64,000 nucleotides of DNA from Agelas oroides (Eukaryota > Porifera > Demospongiae > Agelasida > Agelasidae): assembly GCA_949130485.1 (NCBI GenBank), contig OX422183.1, forward strand, positions 7,654,636-7,718,635, given 5' to 3'. The notes under the pieces were generated by a model, which had not been told where the DNA came from, did no database searches, and saw nothing but the letters and a program-made list of their open reading frames with translations. Position numbers and translations under genes: made by a program. This document shows positions 56,741-64,000 of this stretch, in pieces. How positions within the stretch are numbered: the stretch's first letter is position 1; every line of letters begins with the position of its first letter.

Positions 56741-57084
56741 TTGCAAATCAGATACATATAATATTATAGTCAGTCTTTTGAGCATAATTTGCAGGATTTG
56801 CTCAAATGCATAATGGGTTAAGCCAACATGGATATGCCAGAGGGATGTGCAAATTATGTAATGACATTTAGCAGGCTTCTGAAAGGAGACACTAATTAAA
56901 AAAAAAAAGAGGGAAGCTTCTCAACTACACTCCGGTTCAAATTACAAGCACTTCTCGAACTTCATGTGTGACGCACACAAAAGGAATGCAACTGAGGTGA
57001 CCAAACATGGTTAAAATAACCTAAACCTTTTTACATGTGGATGCAAACTTCTTGGCCTTGGAATCTCAGATAACTGTTGCTATC

Positions 57085-57410
57085 ACGTGATCGCGTCTCC
57101 GTCGGAGGTCTGTTTAAGGCCTGTTTATGCATGAACGAGATCTCTGGAGCTAGTCAGTGGTCTGTTTGAACTAGGAAAGGCCATCCCTGCATGTCTACCA
57201 AGGCATTGTACACCATGAAAAACGCCAGTTTATGCGTGCGTAGGTTGTCCGTGGATGTCGTCAGTGGTCTGTTTAAGGTATGTGGAAGCTAGGAAAGGCC
57301 TGTTTATGCACGACCGAGATCCCTGGACGACGTCAATGGTCTGTTTAATGTATGTGGACGCTAAGAAAGGTCTGTTTATGTACGAACGAGAAACCAGGAC
57401 GCCCTATCTA
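57085..57410. repeat. ~100-bp tandem repeat, about three copies
   Basis: Units share GTCAGTGGTCTGTTTAA, GCTAGGAAAGGCCTGTTTAT and ACGAGATCCCTGGA. The 71-codon frame over it is an artefact. Confidence 0.75.
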
Positions 57411-57845
57411 GTGGGCCACCCTCTTCCCTCCTCCACACTAAATAGTCAGGCTGTAGATTTAATTTTCTAACAATTTATGCCTAGTGCATGAAAAGGGGAT
57501 TGTCATTTTGACCATGCAGCCATAATGCTATCTGAGTTCAGGTGAGTGAACACATTACATACATGGACAGTTAATCCCTCCTCTGTTGCAGTTCCAAGAT
57601 ATATTCGATGTCCGTATTCCTAGTAAGTGCACTTGTACCATGATTAATAAAACAGAATGTTAATTATGTAATACCAGGAATGCTTGGAATCACAGCTGCT
57701 TTCAATTAACTTTACAGTCTTTGTTTTGAGCCAAATTGTAGTTAGGTTATAAAAAACTTGTTTCTCACTTTTTCAACCCAAAGCCTTTACATACTAAAAA
57801 TGTTTTTTTTTTTTTTGTTTTTGTTTTTTTCTAGGTCCTCCCTAG

Positions 57846-58214
57846 CTCACAATAGGGGCTTTCCAAAACCCACCCACTTTTGGGGAGTACCTCTGATTGT
57901 CCTGAATTTTAGATATGACTTAGTACTCATTAGGAAGAGACTAAGTTGAAAATTTGAGCTGGATAGCATGTTTAGTTTCTGAGATCTGCACACTCAAAAT
58001 TTCAGTCTTCCCATAGCTAGGACCCAATCTGGCCCCAATCTCCATCTAAATATACAGGAAAGTTTCAAACTTGAAGCCTGCAAATGAAACATGGTATAAA
58101 GCTGAAATTTGCAAGTCAGTCTGCAGTCATAGAGTACTAACTATGGTAGGTAGATCAAGATGCTGGGAGAAAATTTAATGGAGGGGGCGTGGTTTTGGAA
58201 AGCCCCTATAGGTG
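57846..58214. mobile_element. Inverted-repeat element (~365 bp)
   Basis: ATAGGGGCTTTCCAAAACC at the left and GGTTTTGGAAAGCCCCTATA at the right form short terminal inverted repeats. TA borders are possible. The interior is non-coding. Confidence 0.65.
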
Positions 58215-58655
58215 GGTATTATCCGTACCCTCAGGGGAAGTTGTTCATACATACGTTCCAGAAAGTGATGATTCCTACAAACTACCTTATGTATACTAAT
58301 AACAACCAATGTGAACCAATCAGGTTGGAGAATTAATAATGTATGATAGCTACAAGATTTATCGTTTAATAACAACTGCCCTTGTCCTCAGGCTCTTTCC
58401 TTGGAGTTGGTTGGTTATGGCTACTATACATTATCTATTACAAATCCTAGTTTATAGTATGATTGTATTAAAGCCCATTATAATAAAAAGGTGTTTACTC
58501 TATCAAAACAAGACTGTTTTCAAAAGGGATGCAGAATATACACTGTATATGGACATCCACTAGTGACTGCTATAAATGAAACAAGAAGGTAGCATTGCAG
58601 AAATTCATAGAAATGATCTAAATTTTGTATGACCCGCTACTGACAAAAAAAAAAA

Positions 58656-61600
58656 CTACACTAATGTGGGAGGGTGTGGAGAGTGGAGGGGGTGTGGAGG
58701 GGGTGAGGGGGTGGAGGGAGTGGGGGTAGAGGGAGTAGGGGTACCCAAGGAAAGAGAATCAAATATTGTTGGCTCAGATTTATAGTCGAAGGTGATCCCA
58801 GTTATCCTGGTGAGAAAGGTATTCATCTTGCTGAGAGGCGCACTCCAAATGGGCATAAGAGGTTCAACTGTTGAGGCTAACTCGGCAGCAAGTTCAAGAC
58901 CAGGCAAGAGGTCTGGAAAAGAGAGGAAGATAGGTATCTTTCAGCTAAAGGGATAAATCAGCCCAATACCCTACCTGAACCCTGAAGTAGGCCTCGACAG
59001 ATTATGCCAGCATAATTTTAAAGCATAACAGAATTATTATGCTGGAATATGGGGGTGTGGCCATGCGAGACTAGGTAACCTACTGTACATGTATATGCCA
59101 GGTTGTCTTTCAGGCTTTCAGCTCATGTTACAACCCAAGCTCTGACTGCCAGTGGATTTGTTCCCCGAGACCATGCTCTGACCAATCAGATTGCAGAAAA
59201 TACTAAGATATGTACCTTTCTCCTCAAGGCCATGGTGGGTGGTCTTGCTAAAAGGTTCTTCTTCATTCGTGGTAAAGACTACACAACCCTGCTGGGGGTT
59301 GGCGGATCCAAAATTTGCTATTTCTGAGTCCTCTCCAGCTGGTTTTCCTCTGTCTTCCCCTGTCTTCTTCGATGGAGTGTGATCTAGCAAACTATCAGAT
59401 TGAGACTGCAAGCCATGCTGTTCACTCTTAAAGATGGAGCTTAGTGATTTCTGTGGCATCTTCTTCAGCAGCTGTACTTCGCTGTTGCTTCTCTGTGACA
59501 TCGTAGGTTCAGACATCTTTCGTGACACAGCGGGAGTGGACTTTGACCCTACAGTGGAGGCATTAGTTTGTCTTACTGTGCCCTCAACAAGAGTAGCCGG
59601 CAAATGTTTCACCCACATGGGAGATTTCGATGCTTGGTCTGGACTGATTTTTGTTCCGGCACCATCAGTGCTACTAAATCCTAACAATAAATCCTTTGGT
59701 TGTCTACAGCCTTTCTGGAGTAGTTCAAGCCGACCTTTGACCCCTGGGCTAAAGTGTATTTCCACGCGGTATCTTTGCTCAGAATCTAGTGATTGAGAGA
59801 AGTCTTCGTAGAGCATGATGCCAATCTGGGTCATGTAGCTCATTTCTGGGCTGCAGCTTACTCGCTTCATAACGTCCCTCCATTCAGGATTGTCAGGGTT
59901 CTAGAGAGGAGGAGGGAAAGGAGAAGGAGGAGGGGAGGAAAGAGGAGGAGGAGAAAGAAGAGGAGAATGAGAGAGGAGGAGGAGGAGGAGGAGGAAGGGG
60001 AGGGGGAGGAGGGGGAGGAGGAGGGAGAGGAGGAGGAGGAGAAAAAGGAGAAAGAGAGGGAGAAAGAAAAGGAAAATAAGAAAAAGGAGGAGAAAGAATG
60101 ACACATTTCTGGGTGGTGTCTTACCAAGATACAATATCTAGAGGTACTAGCCTCATTCCCAGACCAATGGTGGACTGGGACGAGTGGCCTGGGAATGAGG
60201 CTTGAATGGTACATGCACGTACATCCACCAAATTGCCATATCTCAGGATGTTCAACATGGAGTGCACATGGGACTCACTGGTGAAATAAAGTCTGGTTTG
60301 GACATGCCGATTTGGTGTGACGACTCCCTTAGAGAGATGAGGATTCAGGTGGTATATGATGTCCGCCTCTCCGTTGACTATGGTGTGTTGTAGGTCGGAT
60401 TGAATCTTGCGTAAGAGTGGGGAGCAGATCTTAGTGGCAATGTCCAGCTTCTCTTTTTCAGTGATACCATACTCCTGAGGAAGAGATGAGAGGAAAGAAG
60501 TGGGAAAGAGAGAGGGAGAGGAGGGAGAGGAGGGAGAGGTGGGGAAAAGAGGGAAGGGAAGAGGAGAAGAGAGGTGGGTAGAAAGAAGAGGGAATGGAAA
60601 AAGGAGGGAGGGGGAGAAAGACAAAAGGAGAGAGAAGGGGGAGGAAGGAGACAGAGGAAAAAGAAAAGAGAAGAGCAGGGGAAGGAAGAAGAAGAAAAAG
60701 AGAGTTGGGAAGAATGTGAAAGAAGGAAAGAGAGGAGGTGAGCAGGGGGGAACAGAGAAGAAGGGAGGAGAGGAGGATAAAGTGAGATATAGTGCTAAAG
60801 GAAGGTTAGGGAAGAGGGAAGGAGAACAGCAGGAGAAGGGGGGACATGTACAGTGTACAATGTACATGTGTAATGTACATGTAGTGTAATCCCGATTCCA
60901 AGATTCCCCCACAAAATGTGGAAGGGGACTATGGGAATGAGGCTGGTTGTGGTGATTGGTCACACTAACCTGAGGAATGACTAGGTCAGCCAAGTTCATG
61001 GCGCAGCGGAAGAGATCGTTGACATTCTTCAGACCAAGGTGACTATGTTTGTGTGTGCGTGTGTGTGCACAGTGTATAAAATGTGTCGTGCATGTGTGTA
61101 CGTGTGTGTATGTGTGAGGGTTTGAGGGACTCCCAGGAACAGCGTACATTCCCCACCTGTTGTGCTGAAGGTCGTACTTGATGCAGTCGTAGATATCTGG
61201 GATCTTGTTAATGTCAAACTGCCCATTTGCCATCTTCAGATCCTTCATACAGCCACAATGACAGAGAGAGATGGAGAAGGGAAAGAGAGGAGAGGGGGAG
61301 AGGAGAGGAGAAGGGCAGAGGAGAGAAGGGCAGAGGAGAGAAGGAAGAGAGAGGAGAAGGGGAGAGGAGAGGAGTGGAGGGAGGAGAAATGGGAGCACAA
61401 AGCAATTCCCTCATAAAGCAGTAACTAAATTTGACTCAAGCAGCTACCAAATTGATGACATACATGTACATACATGTACCTTGTCCAGTTTTGCCCATCG
61501 TTTGATCATTATCTGCAGTGGTTCATTACGATACAGTGTGACTGTGAAGGGGGGAAGAGAAGGATGAAGAGGAGGAAGAGGAGAGGAGAGGAGGAGGGAG

Positions 61601-62054
61601 GTGGGAGGAGAAAAGAGGGGAGAGAAGAGGAGAGGAGAGGAGAGGAGAGGAGAGGAGGGGAGGGGAGGGGAGGGGAGGGGAGAGGAGAGGAGAGGAGAGG
61701 AGAGTAGTGGAGATGAGAGGAGAGGAAGGCAGAGGGGAAAGGGAAAGAGAGAAAAGGAGAAGAGAGAGGATGGAAGATTAGTATCATGTTGAGTAAAGTC
61801 AACAGCTACAGTGTAGGATACCAACAACCAACTCTGCAACCCCTGTGACCCCCATGACCCCCGCGACCCCCATGACCTCCGTCACCCCTGCGACCCCTGT
61901 GGTGTATGATAGCTTTTGGCTGATCGTCGCTGGGAATGCTCGTGAGTTCTTCAAGCAGGGCACGAATCTTCTGATGCAGCTGCTCACACACCACACTGGG
62001 GCTCTTGATGTTCTTCATGGCCGACACCACCGATTCTATACCAGTGGGAGCAAT
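58656..62054 (-). CDS. PPIP5K / VIP1 inositol pyrophosphate kinase, C-terminal exons (5' part outside)
   Basis: Bifunctional enzyme that makes and removes the 1-diphosphate of inositol pyrophosphates. Only the histidine-acid-phosphatase-like half and tail are here. Exons in coding order: about 61895-62054 (donor uncertain), 61480-61541, 61157-61242, 60970-61042, 60223-60474, 59216-59900, 58656-58912. All junctions after the first keep frame. Signatures are [107 protein letters not shown] and [14 protein letters not shown] Ser-rich variable tail follows, ending near [12 protein letters not shown] and a Pro/Thr-rich stretch. The first listed exon ([10 protein letters not shown], then [15 protein letters not shown]) fits the position of helices before the RWAKL motif but is less conserved. 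The ATP-grasp kinase half should lie beyond the right edge. Introns have extreme pyrimidine or CA tracts. Confidence 0.92.
59902..60102. repeat. Giant polypyrimidine tract (minus strand) before a PPIP5K acceptor
   Basis: A plus-strand run of almost only G and A (GGAGGAGGAGAAAG-type) ends at the acceptor of exon 59216-59900. In the transcript it is about 200 nt of C and U directly before the AG. Confidence 0.9.
60149..60204. mobile_element. Short foldback element, TAGCCTCATTCCCAG type
   Basis: CTAGCCTCATTCCCAGACCA and GGCCTGGGAATGAGGCTT with a short centre, in the PPIP5K intron next to the 60223 donor. Confidence 0.65.
60477..60845. repeat. Giant polypyrimidine tract (minus strand) before the 60474 acceptor
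   Basis: More than 300 bases of G/A on the plus strand directly abut the acceptor of exon 60223-60474. Plus-strand Lys/Arg/Glu/Gly-rich frames over it are artefacts. Confidence 0.9.
61262..61392. repeat. Polypyrimidine tract (minus strand) near the 61242 acceptor
   Basis: G/A-only plus strand with GAGAGGAGAAGG-type units, starting about 20 bases from the acceptor of exon 61157-61242. Confidence 0.88.
61543..61780. repeat. Polypyrimidine tract (minus strand) before the 61541 acceptor
   Basis: About 230 bases of G/A on the plus strand, with (GGAGA)n and (GGGGA)n sub-runs, immediately adjoining the acceptor of exon 61480-61541. Confidence 0.9.
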
Positions 62055-62910
62055 CTAGTGGGTGAGAGGGAGAAGGGAGGGAAGGTGGAAGAGGAGAAGG
62101 AAGGGAGGAACCATCCCGAAAAATCAGGAAAAGGGCCAGTATAGACACACTTGCAAAATTCCTGTTGCATAATGATTACATGAGATGATGTGGTACATGC
62201 ATGTAGCTAGCTACATCAATGGGGTTACAGAGTACATGTACGTGAAAAGATCTTGCCAAGTAGCGACTAGAGGCTAATTCTGAGTGGCAAGAATTTGGAT
62301 TTGATTGGCCCATTGCCTAAGACGTCTAGAGGAAATCAGTACATAGTAACTCTCACAGACTATTTCACAAAATGGGCTGAGGCAGCCCCACTTCCAGACA
62401 AATCAGCTGTTGGAGTGGCAAGGTTCATTTACTCTGTAAGTTTCTATCATTAGCATGTTATTGGGTACTTTATGTAGAAGTAGGAGTAAGCACAATATGT
62501 AGCATATTCTAGCATAATAGGTGAGACCGTAGCATATTATTGATAGGAGTGTAGTACAGCTGACCACATCCTGGGTGATATTAATATCTGTTTTTGTTCT
62601 CATAGGTCATGTGTCGAATGGGTTGCCCCGAGACTCTGATCACCGACCAAGGCAGAGAATTTGTAAATGAATTGTCATCCCAGCTATACCGAATCACCAA
62701 CACTGATCACAGGATAACTAGTGCCTATCATCCACAGGTTTGTTTTGTTTTTGTTTAGGTTAGCTGAGATGCTTACTATTATGAAGTACTTACTAATTCA
62801 CAGAGCAATGGACTGACGGAGCGCTTCAACCAAACACTTTCAAGATGCCTGGCCAAGATCACGGACGAATCTCACTCAGACTGGGATATGAAGATAGACA
62901 CAGTTCTGAT

Positions 62911-63240
62911 GTCTTCTTCAGCTTTGCTAAACGCTTGCTTACGTGCTGCAAGCAGCACCTCAATGAGAGCATCAGTGTCTCTGGAAGTGGTGCTTTCATC
63001 CGATTGGGTGTCTGGTGGAGCAGGAGTTTTCTCAGAGTCCTGTATACAAAAAAAAAAAAATTACTGTTCACAACCACATGTATAACACACATGACTTCAA
63101 ACACATCTACACATACGTATACACACATGACATCAAACAATGATTATTCATAACACACATGACTTACATCATGCTTTTCACAATCACCCATACTACTCTT
63201 GGGTCCGACATCATTATGGATTGGGAGTCTCATTTCCTGC
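62911..63240 (-). pseudogene. Inverted piece of a related element's C-terminal exons
   Basis: Minus strand: an exon at about 63168-63240 (EMRLPIHNDVGPKSSMGDCE, then KHD and a GTAAGT donor) and an exon from 63039 down to about 62911. The latter begins DSEKTPAPPDTQSDESTTS and continues DALIEVLLAARKQAFSKAEE. The same junction pattern (D, donor; acceptor, DSEK) occurs on the plus strand at 63567/63662. So part of a sister copy lies inverted inside the plus-strand element. Confidence 0.65.
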
Positions 63241-63661
63241 TGGAAAAACATGAAGTAGGGAGAGAACTTTGTTGATCTCTGTCGTGATGCCCTGTAGCTT
63301 AACACAGCAGCACAGAAAAAGCAGAAAGAGGAATGTAATAGAAAGCATCAGCCAAAAGTGCTCAAAGTTGGAACTGTAGTGTTGTTAGAAAACACTATGC
63401 AGAAGCAGCGCAAGGGAGGAAAGCTTGAGCCTCTCTGGTTAGGGCCATATACCATCCACAGAGATCTTGGAAAGGGCTTGTATGAGTTGTCCAACCAGGC
63501 TGGAATGGTGCTGAAGAAAAAGGTCAACATTGCACGACTCAAAGAATATGTCAAACAGGCACAAGATGTAAGTCATTTGTGTTATATACCTTTCAATCTA
63601 AGTATATCTCAAACAATACAATAGTTTTGTTTACAATGGCATATAATTTTTTTGCGTACAG

Positions 63662-63875
63662 GACTCCGAGAAATCTCCCCCTCCCTCTGACACCCAGCCT
63701 GAGAAATCTCCCCCTCCCTCTGACACCCAGCCTGAGAAATCTCCCCCTCCCTCTGACACCCAGCCTGAGAAATCTCCCCCTCCCTCTGACACCCAGCCTG
63801 AGAAAGCTCCCCCTCCCTCTGACACCCAGCCTGAGAAAGCTCCCCCTCCCTCTGACACCCAGCCTGAGAAAGCTC
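63662..63875 (+). repeat. 33-bp coding tandem repeat
   Basis: Six to seven units of 33 bp, each encoding EKSPPPSDTQP or EKAPPPSDTQP. Three minus-strand frames over it are artefacts. Confidence 0.92.
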
Positions 63876-64000
63876 CTTCCACCAAGCCATGTTCTCAACA
63901 CCAAAGGGTAAGATATTACCACAATTACTGTATTGTAATATAACAGGTGGTATAAATTGATTCTGTACACCTGGTCATAATAAGTATTATATTGTGCTTT

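Larger units (their letters stand above)
55240..58655. other. Repeat-rich spacer between GT92 and PPIP5K
   Basis: No gene recognised. Listed repeats sit here. Elsewhere the sequence is AT-rich with no domain-bearing frame. Confidence 0.5.
62288..63907 (+). pseudogene. Second Ginger-like / Gypsy-type integrase element, partial and rearranged
   Basis: Plus-strand exons of an integrase: 62288-62435 (NLDLIGPLPKTSRGNQYIVT, DYFTKWAEAAPLPDKSAVG), 62606-62737 (MGCPETLITDQGREFVNELS, ending SAYHPQ), and from 62804 (SNGLTERFNQTLSRCLAKIT). The catalytic Asp, Asp, Glu residues are all visible. The third exon breaks off at about 62910. Coding resumes at about 63330-63567 with KVLKVGTVVLLENTM, then KGGKLEPLWLGPYTIHRDLG (the GPY/F module) and ends KQAQD at a donor. 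The exon 63662-63907 encodes DSEKSPPPSDTQP repeats. The zinc domain upstream is missing and the right end is outside the window. Relative to the element at 38.8-41.3 kb it keeps the Glu and GPY/F modules lost there. Confidence 0.8.

Noticed and set aside
60121-61398. A 425-codon minus frame that looks like one protein
   Set aside because: It joins real PPIP5K exons with intron sequence (polypyrimidine Ser/Pro/Phe/Leu runs); splice sites divide it into separate exons.

Overview
The window is nuclear DNA of an intron-bearing animal. The genes are typical metazoan ones: a TRIM-NHL protein, omega-amidase NIT2, an alpha-kinase, a CARD-coiled-coil protein, the TRAPP subunit TRAPPC4, a GT92 glycosyltransferase and an inositol-pyrophosphate kinase of the PPIP5K/VIP1 family. 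They are small and closely packed, and the introns and spacers are full of DNA-transposon relics. This would fit an early-branching invertebrate such as a demosponge, but the species assignment is inference. I see no rRNA, tRNA or CRISPR.

Layout. 0-6 kb: spacer, then an intronless TRIM-NHL gene on the minus strand. 6.0-14.3 kb: NIT2 copy A (9 exons, plus strand), carrying a Crypton tyrosine-recombinase element in intron 7. 15-17.7 kb: a C/T-rich minisatellite block, a duplicated 0.4 kb segment, and a 741-bp foldback element with a 9-bp target duplication. 18.8-19.6 kb: an alpha-kinase domain. 21.8-28.4 kb: NIT2 copy B with the same 9-exon structure. 28.5-34 kb: microsatellites, a CACTA-like transposase fragment and a 34-bp tandem array. 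34.5-36.1 kb: a CARD-coiled-coil gene (minus). 36.2-37.1 kb: a TTAA-flanked element. 38.4-49.1 kb: TRAPPC4 (5 exons, plus), whose first intron holds a Ginger-like transposon with recognisable ends, two foldback elements and a long CA repeat that runs into the splice acceptor. 53.3-55.2 kb: GT92 with a tandem-repeat stem. 58.7-62.1 kb: the 3' exons of PPIP5K (minus), nearly every intron ending in a huge pyrimidine or CA tract. 62.3-64 kb: a second Ginger-like element, rearranged and running off the right edge.

The genes do not form an operon-like pathway. The main links are the NIT2 tandem duplication, where copy B has changed residues close to the catalytic cysteine, and the shared repeat landscape. 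Foldback elements with ends like TAGCCTCGTTCCCAGGC or AGTCTCGTGCCCAGAC occur more than 20 times, and a separate small family is bounded by TGTAGGGATGG. No single new system is proven. The most unusual signals are the family of palindromes with one terminal core but unrelated interiors, splice acceptors built from microsatellites, the diverged NIT2 paralogue, and the Ginger-like elements that combine integrase, Ulp1-like and PHD modules.
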